NCBI GenBank assembly: GCA_900319905.1
Contig: ONQB01000003.1
Coordinates: forward strand, 122,156 to 186,155
Direction of reading: 5' to 3'
Length of the DNA stretch: 64,000 nt
Source: an uncultured Prevotella sp.
Lineage (GTDB): Bacteria; Bacteroidota; Bacteroidia; Bacteroidales; Bacteroidaceae
Shown here: positions 53,702-63,028 of the stretch, one piece after another
Position numbering within the stretch: the stretch's first letter is position 1
How the letters are laid out: the number at the start of each line of letters is the position of its first letter
The notes under the pieces: generated by a model
The model's input: the letters and a program-made list of their open reading frames with translations, nothing else
Told to the model about the DNA's origin: nothing
Database searches by the model: none
Program-made: the position numbers and the translations under genes

Positions 53702-55015
53702 ATGAGATTTTACGATAGGGTTAAAGAAATTGAGCTCCTTAAAGACAATGAGGAGAAATCACGTGAGCATGCATCTTTCATGGTGCTGATGGGACGCAGA
53801 CGGATTGGTAAAACCACTCTGCTTACACACGCCTTGGCTGATAAGGAATATGCTTATCTGTTTGTGTCGCGCGACAATGAGGCCATGTTATGCAGAAAAT
53901 TCCAAAAGAACTTAGAAGAACAGATAGGTCTGCATGTGTATGGCAACATCACACACTTCAGAGATTTGTTTGAGATTGTGATGAAAGAGTCGGTTAACCG
54001 CCATTTTACCTTAATCCTTGATGAGTTTCAGGACTTGTACAGGGTCAATAGTTCGACTTTCAGCGACCTTCAGGATATTTGGGATCGCTATCACGCCGAC
54101 TCCCATATCAATCTCATTGCATGCGGCAGCATCTATACGCTCATGAAGCGTATATTCGAAGATAAGTCGGAGCCGCTTTATGGTCGTCCTACCTCAAAGA
54201 TGATTCTCCTACCGTTCTCAATAGCGACGCTGAAGCAGATTCTTGCTGACGCCAATCCCAACTTCACATCCGAGGACCTCTTGTGCTTGTATATGCTGAC
54301 GGGTGGTGTGGCGAAATACATCGAACTGCTCATTGACGGCGGCTATACGACCAAAGAAAAGATGCTGGACGCTGTCTGTCGCCAGGACTCTTATTTCCTT
54401 ACCGAGGGTCACGACTTGTTAGTGAATGAATTTCAGGGAGAATACGGTACATACTTTTCAATCTTGCAACTGATTGCCGCAGGGTTGACGCGGAGAAGTG
54501 AGATTGACGGTGCCTTACAGAAGGATTCGGGGACGTTCTTGAGTAAGCTCGACAAAGATTACGAGATGATTGTCAAGCTGCAGCCCATACTGGCTAAACC
54601 TGGGAGTAAGATTAGTATTTATGAGATACGTGACAACTTCCTGAGGTTTTGGTTCCGTTTTATATATCCCTACCAGTCGTTGGTGGAACGTGGACAATTG
54701 GAAATACTGAGACAATACATCGGAGAGCAATATGCTCAATTCTCCGGCAGAACGCTTGAACGTTATTTCCAGGACAAGCTGATGGAAAGTGGAAAATATA
54801 CTACCATCGGCAACTGGTGGGACAGAGAAGGCAAGAATGAGATTGACCTTGTGGCGCTCAATGAGTTCAACCACACAGGGTTGATTGCTGAGGTGAAGCG
54901 CAATCCCGACCGCATACACTTTGACAAACTAAAAGAAAAGGTGACGGCAATGCCGAAATCATCGTTCGGACATTACAAGTTTGATATCAAAGGGTTCTCT
55001 TTGAACGATATGTAG
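53702..55015 (+). CDS. AAA ATPase with DUF234-type nuclease-like C-terminus, 437 aa
   Basis: The Walker A motif MGRRRIGKTTLLTH lies near residue 30 and Walker B LILDEFQDLYR near residue 104. After a winged-helix region (about 250-330) the C-terminal domain (NEIDLVALNEFNHTGLIAEVKRN, near 395) contains the Asp and Glu-x-Lys of PD-(D/E)xK nucleases. This is the archaeal-ATPase plus DUF234 arrangement, frequent and multi-copy in Bacteroidales. Its role is unknown, and it is AT-richer than its neighbours. It shares only the ATPase part with the 2918 protein. Confidence 0.88.
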   Translation: MRFYDRVKEIELLKDNEEKSREHASFMVLMGRRRIGKTTLLTHALADKEYAYLFVSRDNEAMLCRKFQKNLEEQIGLHVYGNITHFRDLFEIVMKESVNRHFTLILDEFQDLYRVNSSTFSDLQDIWDRYHADSHINLIACGSIYTLMKRIFEDKSEPLYGRPTSKMILLPFSIATLKQILADANPNFTSEDLLCLYMLTGGVAKYIELLIDGGYTTKEKMLDAVCRQDSYFLTEGHDLLVNEFQGEYGTYFSILQLIAAGLTRRSEIDGALQKDSGTFLSKLDKDYEMIVKLQPILAKPGSKISIYEIRDNFLRFWFRFIYPYQSLVERGQLEILRQYIGEQYAQFSGRTLERYFQDKLMESGKYTTIGNWWDREGKNEIDLVALNEFNHTGLIAEVKRNPDRIHFDKLKEKVTAMPKSSFGHYKFDIKGFSLNDM

Positions 55016-55056
55016 CCTTATGGATAGGAATGCGGGTCACATGCCTGCTGAAAAGA

Positions 55057-55091
55057 ACAACGGTTGTCATCCTAAGAATGACAACCGTTGT
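55057..55091. terminator. Bidirectional terminator between convergent genes
   Basis: A perfect 14-bp stem (ACAACGGTTGTCAT / ATGACAACCGTTGT) with a 7-base loop. On the minus strand it is followed by TTCTTTTC, on the plus strand by GATTGAAT. It lies between the ATPase gene (+) and the glycosyltransferase gene (-). Confidence 0.75.
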
Positions 55092-55133
55092 GATTGAATA
55101 ACCGTTATAGCATTGTGTAGCGGCAATGCGAAA

Positions 55134-56897
55134 TTATCTCCCTACTTTCTTTTGCTTTCCCTGAAAGCGGAAGACGTAGATGGTGTCCTTGAACTCTGTC
55201 TCGCGTCTTGCCGAACGATACACTTCCTTGAATTCGTAGTGAGGTGCTTTTACGGTGTAGTTGTCTTTGAGCAACGATACTTTCGATGCCGGCACCATCA
55301 CCAGTCCATTGGTGGGCAGGTCGTGGTCGAACTGCCGTATGCGGTCGTTGAGGAAGAAGTCGGTGCCATAGAAGCGCAAGGCATCGTCGCCGCGCTCTGA
55401 GGGTCCGGTATAGGCATAGAGGGGCTCGTGGGCAGCCAGCCTGCCAATGCGTGTGGCAAAGGGCTTGAGGCTCTTCGTGTTCATGATGGTGGGCTTATAG
55501 TAGCCGTCGAAGGCCAGGAAGAGAAGCAGTGTCATCGTGAGCGAGGCCAGTACGGGCCGTTCGGTGACTGCTGCCACACGACGGTGGAGCAGGCAGAGCA
55601 GTCCGATGCAGCAGCCAATCAGCGGCATGGAGATCCAGCTAATGTCGGCCACTGACAGCGGCTGACAGGCCAGGGCATGCACGATGGCGATGTTGTCGGC
55701 GGCATGATGGCCGTGGAACAGCGTGTCGGGAACGGCACCGGCGCGCAGGACAACCAGCAGACCGGTGAGCACAATGCCAATGGTGCAGAGCAGACCGATG
55801 TAGATGCGGATGGGCGCATACGACCGCTTGACGAGCCATACGAGATATTCGGCTAAGAGAACGGCCATGAAGGGATAGCACGGCAGCAGATAGACGCTGC
55901 GCTTGCTCTTGGGAATGCAATAGAAGAAGAGGATGAGCAGGAAGGCCAGCCAAGTGAACACCTGCAGAGCATCGGCCTTACGGACGCTGTCGGCGAAGTG
56001 CTGTCGGGCAAACTGCTTCCAGGGCAGCACAAAGAGTGATAAGACCACAGGCAGCGTCCATGGCAGCCAACCCGTGATGAGCGTGAGCAGGTTGTAGTAC
56101 CAGCCATTGGCATGGGTGACATGTGCCATCTTTCCCATGAAGCGACCGAAGTTCTCGTCCATCACAAGCCACAGGAAGTTCTCGCCACCCTGTTGGTAAG
56201 CAGCCCAGTACCACAGTGCCGGCAACACGCAGGCCAGTATGGCGGCCGGCAACAACTTACCCACGAGACGCAGCGCCAGCGACTTGTAACTGCCCTGTTG
56301 GCGCCAGGTCATCACCGTCATGAACACCGTCATCACGAAGCAGGGCAGCACGATGCCGACAGGACCTTTGGTGAGCGTGGCCGCACTCATGGCGAGGATG
56401 GCCCACCATGGCAGCTGATGGCAGTCGTGCTCCCACCAGCGGTAGAGCTGATAGAGCGCTCCGACAATGAACAAGGTGAGCACCATGTCGACACGGCAGT
56501 TGGTGCCAGCGCGGTGCACCTCAAAGGCGGTGAGGGTGAGCACGGCAGCCAGCACGCTTACCTGACTGTTCTTACGGCGTGCATAGAACACGGCACCCCA
56601 GGAAAGCATGATGATGAGGGCTATGGCTGACGGCAACCGTGAGGTATAGGCCGTGATGTGACCGAAGGGAAGAGAAAACAGTGCAATGCACCATTGGAAG
56701 AAAGGCGGCTTGTAAGGAATGTCGACGCCATTGTTCGTAGGCAGTATCCAGTTGTGCTGATTGAGCATGCTCAGGGCTACGACAGCCTCACGCGGCTCTC
56801 CCTTGGTAGTGAAGTCGGTGTTGCCAAGAAAAGGAAGCAGCGTGATGACGGCTACAAGAAAAACAATCCAAAAGGGAATACGCCATTTAGTGTTCAT
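55134..56897 (-). CDS. ArnT-like glycosyltransferase family 39 membrane protein, about 587 aa
   Basis: At least 11 hydrophobic segments are present. The N-terminal loop FTTKGEPREAVVAL carries the Asp/Glu-containing catalytic loop of GT39/GT-C enzymes, with an ASRLPSAIA-like region (YTSRLPSAIALI) following. This resembles ArnT, which moves a lipid-linked sugar to lipid A or a glycan. Start: ATG 56906 (MIEMNTKW) and 56897 (MNTKWRI) are both possible; the second is nearer the family start. The antisense -7 box at 56923-56930 is the promoter. Confidence 0.85.
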   Translation of the reverse strand: MNTKWRIPFWIVFLVAVITLLPFLGNTDFTTKGEPREAVVALSMLNQHNWILPTNNGVDIPYKPPFFQWCIALFSLPFGHITAYTSRLPSAIALIIMLSWGAVFYARRKNSQVSVLAAVLTLTAFEVHRAGTNCRVDMVLTLFIVGALYQLYRWWEHDCHQLPWWAILAMSAATLTKGPVGIVLPCFVMTVFMTVMTWRQQGSYKSLALRLVGKLLPAAILACVLPALWYWAAYQQGGENFLWLVMDENFGRFMGKMAHVTHANGWYYNLLTLITGWLPWTLPVVLSLFVLPWKQFARQHFADSVRKADALQVFTWLAFLLILFFYCIPKSKRSVYLLPCYPFMAVLLAEYLVWLVKRSYAPIRIYIGLLCTIGIVLTGLLVVLRAGAVPDTLFHGHHAADNIAIVHALACQPLSVADISWISMPLIGCCIGLLCLLHRRVAAVTERPVLASLTMTLLLFLAFDGYYKPTIMNTKSLKPFATRIGRLAAHEPLYAYTGPSERGDDALRFYGTDFFLNDRIRQFDHDLPTNGLVMVPASKVSLLKDNYTVKAPHYEFKEVYRSARRETEFKDTIYVFRFQGKQKKVGR

Positions 56898-56922
56898 CTC
56901 TATCATTGTATGGTTTATAGTG

Positions 56923-56930
56923 CAAATTTA
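56923..56930 (-). promoter_or_regulatory. -7 box TAAATTTG for the family 39 glycosyltransferase gene
   Basis: Perfect TAnnTTTG on the minus strand, 25 bases before the start. The divergent promoter TAACTTTG of the DUF2264 gene (56975-56982) lies 45 bases to the right. Confidence 0.55.
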
Positions 56931-56974
56931 CAATAAATTCCCCGTATGGCTGTCTACTTGTGCCAATTATCTTG

Positions 56975-56982
56975 TAACTTTG
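56975..56982 (+). promoter_or_regulatory. -7 box TAACTTTG for the DUF2264 gene
   Basis: Perfect TAnnTTTG 27 bases before ATG 57009. Confidence 0.55.
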
Positions 56983-57008
56983 CATTGATAACCCAACTAA
57001 AACAAATA

Positions 57009-58280
57009 ATGATGATAAAAAACCGTATGCTAGCCTTGATGGTTGGCCTGATGTGCATTCTTTCTTTGCAGGCACGTGTACCGAACAAGAAAACACAGCA
57101 GGACGACCGCAGCTATTGGTGTCAGCTGGCCTATAAGATGGCACAGCCCGTTTTGGAAAACATGGCAAAGGGTGAACTGCAGCAGAACATGCTCACAGAG
57201 TTCAGTCCCAGTTTCGACAATCGTAACAAGAAGGTGCTCTACATGGAGTGCTTTGGCCGGCTCATGGCCGGTATAGCGCCTTGGCTGAGTCTGCCCGACG
57301 ACAATACGCCTGAGAGCGAGATGCGCCACAATCTGCGTGAGTGGGCACTGGCCAGCTACCGCAATGCCGTCGACCCGACGAGCAAGGACTATCTGTGCTG
57401 GGGCATTGGCGGACAAAACCTGGTGGATGCCGCTTACATTGCCGAGAGCTTCCTGCGCGCTTACAACACGCTGTGGATGCCGCTTGACACGCTGACCAAG
57501 CAACGTTACATCAAAGAGTTTCAGAAGCTGCGTCATATCGACCCGCCTTATACCAACTGGCTCCTCTTCTCCTCAACCATTGAGAGCTTCATAGCCAAGG
57601 CCGGCGGCGACTACGACCAGTACCGCGTCAACAGCGCCTGCCGCAAGATGGAAGAGTGGTATGTCGGCGACGGCTGGTACAGTGACGGCCCTCATTTCGC
57701 CTTCGACTACTACAGCAGCTATGTGTTCCACCCGATGTATCTTGAGACACTGCAGGCCATGGTCGATGCCAAGGCCAACACTCGGCTCGACTACGGCCAG
57801 TACTACAACCGCGAGCTGAAGCGCTGTCAGAAGTATGCCATCATCCTTGAGCGGCTCATCTCGCCCGAGGGCACCTTCCCCGTCTTTGGCCGCTCCATTC
57901 CCTACCGCATGGCTGTCATGCAGCCCCTGGCGCTCATGGCCTGGTACAAGACTCTGCCAAAGGAGCTCAGCAACGGACAGGTAAGGGCCGCACTCACAAA
58001 GGTGCTGCACCGGATGTTTGACAGCCAGAACAACTTCAACAGCAAAGGCTATCTCACCATCGGCTTCTGCGGTCACCAGCCTAATGTTGCTGACTGGTAC
58101 ACCAATAATGGCTCGCTCTACATGACGACACTGGCCTTCATGCCGCTCGGCCTGCCTGCTACCGATCCCTTCTGGACCGATGCCGCACAGCCGTGGACGC
58201 AGGTGAAAGCCTGGAACGGTGAGGACTTCCCGAAAGACCATCAGTGGAGAGACAATATCGTGACAAAAGATAAGTGGTAA
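57009..58280 (+). CDS. DUF2264 domain-containing secreted protein, 423 aa
   Basis: The frame opens at 56946 in the promoter region, but ATG 57009 (MMIKNRMLALMVGLMCILSLQA) begins a signal peptide. The mature protein is mostly helical with SYWCQLAYKMAQPVLENMAKGEL at its start and YGRYYNRELKRCQKYAIILERLISPEGTF-like sequence in the middle, as in DUF2264 proteins, which have an alpha/alpha barrel like glycan lyases and hydrolases. The substrate is unknown. It has an HPMYLETLQAM region and a GWYSDGPHFAFDYYSSYVF stretch, typical of the family. Confidence 0.88.
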   Translation: MMIKNRMLALMVGLMCILSLQARVPNKKTQQDDRSYWCQLAYKMAQPVLENMAKGELQQNMLTEFSPSFDNRNKKVLYMECFGRLMAGIAPWLSLPDDNTPESEMRHNLREWALASYRNAVDPTSKDYLCWGIGGQNLVDAAYIAESFLRAYNTLWMPLDTLTKQRYIKEFQKLRHIDPPYTNWLLFSSTIESFIAKAGGDYDQYRVNSACRKMEEWYVGDGWYSDGPHFAFDYYSSYVFHPMYLETLQAMVDAKANTRLDYGQYYNRELKRCQKYAIILERLISPEGTFPVFGRSIPYRMAVMQPLALMAWYKTLPKELSNGQVRAALTKVLHRMFDSQNNFNSKGYLTIGFCGHQPNVADWYTNNGSLYMTTLAFMPLGLPATDPFWTDAAQPWTQVKAWNGEDFPKDHQWRDNIVTKDKW

Positions 58281-58299
58281 TACATGTTCTGAAAATCGT

Positions 58300-58345
58300 A
58301 TTTTTGCAGGGCGCGGCCCTTGTGGCCGTCCGCCACTGCATTAAC
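58300..58345. repeat. Family C fragment, inverted
   Basis: TGCAGGGCGCGGCCCTTGTG and GCCGTCCGC, the reverse complement of the family C core at 6630-6660. It lies about 250 bases left of a family D array. Confidence 0.65.
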
Positions 58346-58585
58346 GAAATGTCAGTCGGCAGCGGATGCCATAAGGCCGTCTGTGCCTCATACTAACGTT
58401 GTTTGGTATACATTGTTTTGTCAATATTTTTGGTGTTTTTTTAACTTTGTGGCGGCTATTTTCTTGAAGGAACCCATACTTGTGTCCAAAAATAGCCATT
58501 CTTGTGATACTTTATAACTTATTATCTATCAGTTATTTATATATATCGTGTCCTAAGTATCACCGTTTTTACCCCTCGAAAATGC

Positions 58586-58705
58586 CGAATAGGCACCGCC
58601 ATTACGCCGAAAGGCCGATGGCATTACGCCGATAAGGCGATACCATTACGCCGAAAAGCCGATGGCATTACGCCGATAAGGCGATACCAATATGCCGAAA
58701 AGGCG
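58586..58705. repeat. 22-bp tandem repeat array (family D), inverted copy, about five units
   Basis: The unit CATTACGCCGAAAAGCCGATGG is the near reverse complement of the 7290-7442 unit and is repeated about five times with changes (GATAAGGCGATAC variants). No gene is seen here. Otherwise 58281-59370 is gene-free, apart from a possible small RNA described separately. Confidence 0.85.
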
Positions 58706-58895
58706 ACGCTTTCTCGATTTTCAAGAAATATCTTGACGAGTATGTCTTATTTCAGTCTCAAAACGAGGTTAAAATCCCGACAATGTTTTGTAAACTCATT
58801 TCTTTGGAAATGTAGCCATTTCCATCAAGGATCCGCTGTGCCAGTGTGGGGATGTATCAAAATTGTCATTGATGTACTGGAGAGACTGAAAACGG

Positions 58896-59090
58896 ATAAA
58901 AAATCAAATCCCCATCTTCCACGCTTGAAAGATGGGGATTTGTGCTAACCTAAAAACTAACTCTTAAACCTAAAAACTAAAAACCTATATGAAACAATCT
59001 ACTAACCTAATCTTATCCATGTGATAACCAATCGTTCTAATGCTCGGAAGCATTGTGACTGGTGTTTTTCTTAATCACGATGCAAAGTTA
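58896..59090 (-). ncRNA. Candidate small RNA (leftward), about 180 nt
   Basis: On the minus strand a perfect -7 box TAACTTTG (59083-59090) is followed, about 150 bases later, by a perfect 13-bp hairpin (AAATCCCCATCTT / AAGATGGGGATTT, 58906-58941) and a GATTTTTT tract. In between a smaller hairpin is visible (AATGCT/AGCATT, near 59038-59053). There is no open frame of note. No homology to a named RNA is claimed; it could also be the end of an untranslated region. Confidence 0.4.
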
Positions 59091-59273
59091 GTGCTTTCCC
59101 CGTTACCACGCAACTATTTTAATACTGTTTATGTAAATGTTCCAAGTTTATTGATATAAGTCAACTTGTTGTGCACGTACACAATACTTTTTAAACGCGT
59201 TAAATGTATTTTTACATTGTCGTCAATGAATAGTTAGTAGCCTATTTGTGTTTCATCAACCAGAAATATTTGT

Positions 59274-59281
59274 TACCTTTG
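59274..59281 (+). promoter_or_regulatory. -7 box TACCTTTG for the acyltransferase gene
   Basis: Perfect TAnnTTTG. The leader to the ATG at 59375 is about 90 bases and includes GC-rich GGCGATGGCGGCCGGGAGGG. Confidence 0.6.
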
Positions 59282-59374
59282 CACTGTCGCAGCCAGTTGG
59301 GCGATGGCGGCCGGGAGGGTCAGGCTGTCGTAGGAAAGCGTTGTGACAGATTTATCAACTCATCGTTACGTGAC

Positions 59375-60313
59375 ATGACAACAAAACTTGTTTATTATTT
59401 GTTCTATACCATAAGCCTGCTTCCCTTGGGTGTGCTTTATGCTTGTTCCGACGTTTTGTCGTTTATGCTTTACCACGTCATCCGTTATCGCCGTGATGTG
59501 GTGCGCCGCAACCTCACGACGTCGTTTCCTGAGAAGTCATTGAATGAGATACGGCGGATAGAGCGGCAGTTCTACCGTTGGTTCTGTGACTATTTCTTTG
59601 AGGCGATCAAGCTGTTGAGCATGAGCGACAAGGAGCTGAACCGCCGATTTAAGGTGAAGAACCCTGAGGTGCACGAGCAGTGGTTTCTGAAGGGTCGCGA
59701 TACGGCGGGTGTGCTGGGTCATTACTGCAACTGGGAATGGTTGTCGCGTGTGGGCAAGGACATGAACCAGAGCCGTCGCGTGTGTCTTATCTACGACCCG
59801 TTGCACAGCAAGGCCTTCGATCATTTGTTTCTTAAGCTGCGGTCGTATCCGCCAACGGGCATGCCCACGCCGAAGAAAGACATTCTGCGCCAGCTCTTCA
59901 ACTGGAAGCGGGAGGGCATACACAGCCTGGGTGGCTACATTGCTGACCAGTCGCCTAAGTGGAGCAACATTCATCTGTGGCTGCCGTTCCTCAACCATCC
60001 GCAGACGCCGGTCTTCACCGGTACCGAACGCATCATCAAGAAGATGGACAATGTGGTGTATTTTGTGAAGATGACGCGTCCCCGTCGTGGTTACTACAAT
60101 GTAGAGTATGTGCCGATTACTGACGACCCGAAGAGTTTGCCCGATGGCGAGATTACACGTCGGTTCTTTGAAATGCTCGAGGCTTCGGTACGTGAGGCGC
60201 CGCAATATTACCTATGGACGCACAACCGCTGGAAGCGTACCAAGGAGGAGTTCGACCGCAGGTTTATAGTGGTCAACGGCAAGGTGAAGGAGCGTGACAG
60301 GCAAGAGCAATAG
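59375..60313 (+). CDS. Lysophospholipid acyltransferase family protein (LpxL/HtrB-like), 312 aa
   Basis: The frame opens at 59246, upstream of the promoter, so ATG 59375 (MTTKLVYYLFYTISLLPLGVL) with its N-terminal membrane segment is taken as the start. The catalytic His-x4-Glu motif is GHYCNWEW (near residue 110), and QSPKWSNIHLWLPFLNHPQTPVF corresponds to the second block. Such proteins add secondary acyl chains to lipid A. The next gene starts 121 bases further on; no common operon is certain. Confidence 0.88.
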   Translation: MTTKLVYYLFYTISLLPLGVLYACSDVLSFMLYHVIRYRRDVVRRNLTTSFPEKSLNEIRRIERQFYRWFCDYFFEAIKLLSMSDKELNRRFKVKNPEVHEQWFLKGRDTAGVLGHYCNWEWLSRVGKDMNQSRRVCLIYDPLHSKAFDHLFLKLRSYPPTGMPTPKKDILRQLFNWKREGIHSLGGYIADQSPKWSNIHLWLPFLNHPQTPVFTGTERIIKKMDNVVYFVKMTRPRRGYYNVEYVPITDDPKSLPDGEITRRFFEMLEASVREAPQYYLWTHNRWKRTKEEFDRRFIVVNGKVKERDRQEQ

Positions 60314-60434
60314 CACACTGCCTGCTGATTGAAGTTGATGAAGCTTGCTGATTATTGTCCTGACGCATGTCACTGTATAACTGAATAGATGTAACTTAAT
60401 AGAGAGATTTTTTCCTAAAACCTATGATTAGATC

Positions 60435-62375
60435 ATGAATAGATTTGTGCGTACCATAGGCTGGCTTGTGAGCATTCACGTGTCAGCCTTAGTAGTGTTT
60501 AGTTTGTTTCGTCTGATGGAGTTCATTTCACTCCGTCCGTTGATTTCCACTACCTCAAGCTCGATCTGGCCTGCGTTTCTACGTGGTCTGTGGTTTGACA
60601 ATGTCATAGCGTGCTACATTATGATTGTGCCGCTGGTGGTGGTGATGGCAGCAGCCGTGGCGGGCCGAAGCTCGCACTGTCTGCGGCGTGGTGTCACCGT
60701 GTGGTGCAGCATTTGCTTTGCCTTGGCCTTCGCGGCGTCGGCGGCCAACATTCCTTATTTTGCTTATTTCTTCAAGAACATCAATGCGAGCATCTTTGGC
60801 TGGTTCGGTTACGTCTCGACAACTTTCGGTATGTTGTTTGAGGAAAAGAGTTACTGGTTCTTTATCGTAGGGTACATTGCTGTCACCGCCGTCTTCATCT
60901 GGTGGCTGGAACAACTGGAGCACAACTATATCGCAGGTCTTATAGCCTTGCCGCAACGCCAAAAGATGCGCAAGACAGACTATGCGGTCCGTGCGGTCGT
61001 CAGCATCGTGCTGGTCCTGCTGTGTGTGTTCGGCATCCGTGGCCGTACGGGCTACAACCCCATCAAGATCAGCGAGGCTTACTATTGCAACGATGCCTTC
61101 CTCAACCAGTTGGGCATCAATCCGGCATTCAACCTGATTACGTCGGTCATTGACGACATGCGGAAGGAGAATAAGGAACTCTCGCTCATGCCTTACAACG
61201 AGGCCATCGCCTTTACACGTACCACGTACGGCATTGGCGGAAAGGTCGACAGCATGGACGTGATGAAACGGACGGTGGTCAACAAGCCTACCATGGCTCA
61301 GCGGCCCAATGTCGTGATTATCCTTATGGAGTCGATGTCGGCCAGTCTGATGAAGGAATTCGGACAGCAACAACCGCTCACACCTACGCTCGACTCGCTC
61401 TATCAGCACTCATTGGCTTTCACCAATTTCTACAGTGCCGGCATCCATACCAATCATGGCATGACAGCCACGCTCTACAGCTTCCCGGCCCTGATGTTCC
61501 GCAACCTGATGAAAGGCACCGTGACGCCCCATCGGAAGGGACTGCCCACCGTGCTGAAGCAGTTGGGCTACGACAACATGTTCTTCATGACACACGAGGC
61601 ACAATACGACAACATGAAGGCGTTTTTCTTGACCAATGGTTACAAAGAGATCTTCTCACAGGAGAGTTATCCCAAGGACAGTGTGGTCAACAGCTTTGGC
61701 GTAAGTGACCATTTCGAGTTTGACTTTGCCCTGCAACAGCTCAACAATAAGGCGAAGAGAAAGCAGCCCTTCATGGCTACCATCCTTACCATCAGCAACC
61801 ATCCGCCTTATGTGGTGCCCGAATGGTTTAAGGCGCGCACCAAAGATCCGGAGACGCAGATAGTGGAGTATGCCGACTGGGCAATCGGCGACTTCCTCAG
61901 AAAAGCCAGGAAGCAGCCGTGGTATAAGAACACCATCTTCGTGATACAAGCTGATCATGGTAAGATGGTGGGCAAGAGTGATGTTGAGTTGCCCGAGAGC
62001 TACAACCATATTCCGCTTATCATGTTTGGTCCGGGCATCAAACCGATGAAATACAACGGCCTTGGCATGCAGGTTGACGTCATGCCTACGTTGCTCGGTT
62101 TGATGGGTGTGAGCTACAACTACGACGGTTTCGGTGTGGACCTGCTCAAGGTGCACCGCAATGTGGTGTTCTATTCGGCCGACAACCAGATTGTGGCGCG
62201 TGATAATCGTCATTGTTATATCTATGAGCCAGCCACCAAGCAGAGCTTCTGCTACACAGCCGCACCTGACAGGACGTTGAGCAAGAGCCGTTTCTCACCG
62301 GTCTTTGCGGGACTGCGCCGCTATGTGTTCTCTATGATTCAAACGGCACAGTATATGATAATAAAAAGCATTTAA
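60435..62375 (+). CDS. LTA-synthase-like sulfatase family membrane protein, 646 aa
   Basis: Five N-terminal hydrophobic segments (about residues 5-205) precede an extracellular sulfatase-type domain that starts PNVVIILMESMSASLMKEF (near 292). The Thr nucleophile is probably within HTNHGMTATL (near 335), and metal ligands in FVIQADHGKMVG (near 508) and HFEFDFAL. This is the phosphoglycerol or phosphoethanolamine transferase type (LtaS, OpgB, EptA relatives). Substrate unknown. Length is normal for the group. Confidence 0.88.
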   Translation: MNRFVRTIGWLVSIHVSALVVFSLFRLMEFISLRPLISTTSSSIWPAFLRGLWFDNVIACYIMIVPLVVVMAAAVAGRSSHCLRRGVTVWCSICFALAFAASAANIPYFAYFFKNINASIFGWFGYVSTTFGMLFEEKSYWFFIVGYIAVTAVFIWWLEQLEHNYIAGLIALPQRQKMRKTDYAVRAVVSIVLVLLCVFGIRGRTGYNPIKISEAYYCNDAFLNQLGINPAFNLITSVIDDMRKENKELSLMPYNEAIAFTRTTYGIGGKVDSMDVMKRTVVNKPTMAQRPNVVIILMESMSASLMKEFGQQQPLTPTLDSLYQHSLAFTNFYSAGIHTNHGMTATLYSFPALMFRNLMKGTVTPHRKGLPTVLKQLGYDNMFFMTHEAQYDNMKAFFLTNGYKEIFSQESYPKDSVVNSFGVSDHFEFDFALQQLNNKAKRKQPFMATILTISNHPPYVVPEWFKARTKDPETQIVEYADWAIGDFLRKARKQPWYKNTIFVIQADHGKMVGKSDVELPESYNHIPLIMFGPGIKPMKYNGLGMQVDVMPTLLGLMGVSYNYDGFGVDLLKVHRNVVFYSADNQIVARDNRHCYIYEPATKQSFCYTAAPDRTLSKSRFSPVFAGLRRYVFSMIQTAQYMIIKSI

Positions 62376-62413
62376 ACTATGTAGAAATATTTTGTTATTT
62401 TAATTATTCTTCT

Positions 62414-62421
62414 TATCTTTG
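62414..62421 (+). promoter_or_regulatory. -7 box TATCTTTG at the start of the IS607 tnpA gene
   Basis: Perfect TAnnTTTG ending 4 bases before the tnpA ATG (62426), so the transcript would be almost leaderless. Confidence 0.55.
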
Positions 62422-62425
62422 CGAT

Positions 62426-63028
62426 ATGAAGAGTGCTAAAGTGTTAAAGATATTGCATGTATCGCGTCAAACGCTCGTGCAGTACGTGAAGAAGAAAGAG
62501 ATAAGAGTCGTATCGTTGCCAAATGGCACGTATGACTACAACGATGATGATGTATATCGCAAGGCTGGGCTTGCCGCCGAAAGAATGAACGTAGTCTATT
62601 CACGTGTATCGACGGCAAAACAAAAAACCGACCTTGATAATCAAGAAAAGACTCTGATTGACTATTGCAACAAGAATGGCGTTAAGGTCAGTAAGTCTTA
62701 TAAGGACATTGCGAGCGGAATGAATTTTGACCGTAAGCAGTTCAAGCAACTTCTTGACGAGATACTGAATTTCAAAGTTAGCAGGTTATACATTACGTAC
62801 AAAGATAGGCTTTCTCGCATCTCGTTCGATATGTTCAAGAGACTGTTCGGCGAGTTTGGATGCGAGATAATAGTTATCAATGATACGGACGACAAGGCAA
62901 ACGAGACGGAGATATTCGAGGAAATCATTTCGATGCTTCATTGCTTCGCTATGCGGATGTATTCACGAAGGAGAAAAAAGAAACTCGAAATAATGGAAGA
63001 GGATTTGAAAAATGAGATTAGTCTATAA
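62426..63028 (+). CDS. tnpA: IS607-family serine recombinase TnpA, 200 aa
   Basis: The N-terminal helix-turn-helix (VLKILHVSRQTLVQYVKKKEI, residues 6-26) is followed by the serine recombinase core with catalytic Ser62 in YSRVSTAKQKTDLDNQ and the Arg pair in YKDRLSRISFDMF (near 127). The C-terminal Arg/Lys-rich tail is typical for IS607 transposases. It overlaps the tnpB start by 17 bases, as in other IS607 elements. Confidence 0.93.
   Translation: MKSAKVLKILHVSRQTLVQYVKKKEIRVVSLPNGTYDYNDDDVYRKAGLAAERMNVVYSRVSTAKQKTDLDNQEKTLIDYCNKNGVKVSKSYKDIASGMNFDRKQFKQLLDEILNFKVSRLYITYKDRLSRISFDMFKRLFGEFGCEIIVINDTDDKANETEIFEEIISMLHCFAMRMYSRRRKKKLEIMEEDLKNEISL

Noticed and set aside
58733-58948. 71-codon frame on the plus strand
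   Set aside because: No promoter or ribosome binding site, and it runs into the hairpin of the candidate small RNA.
59282-59375. Riboswitch or SRP RNA in the GC-rich leader of the acyltransferase gene
   Set aside because: No known aptamer core or SRP helix-8 motif could be recognised; only a plain GC-rich leader is seen.
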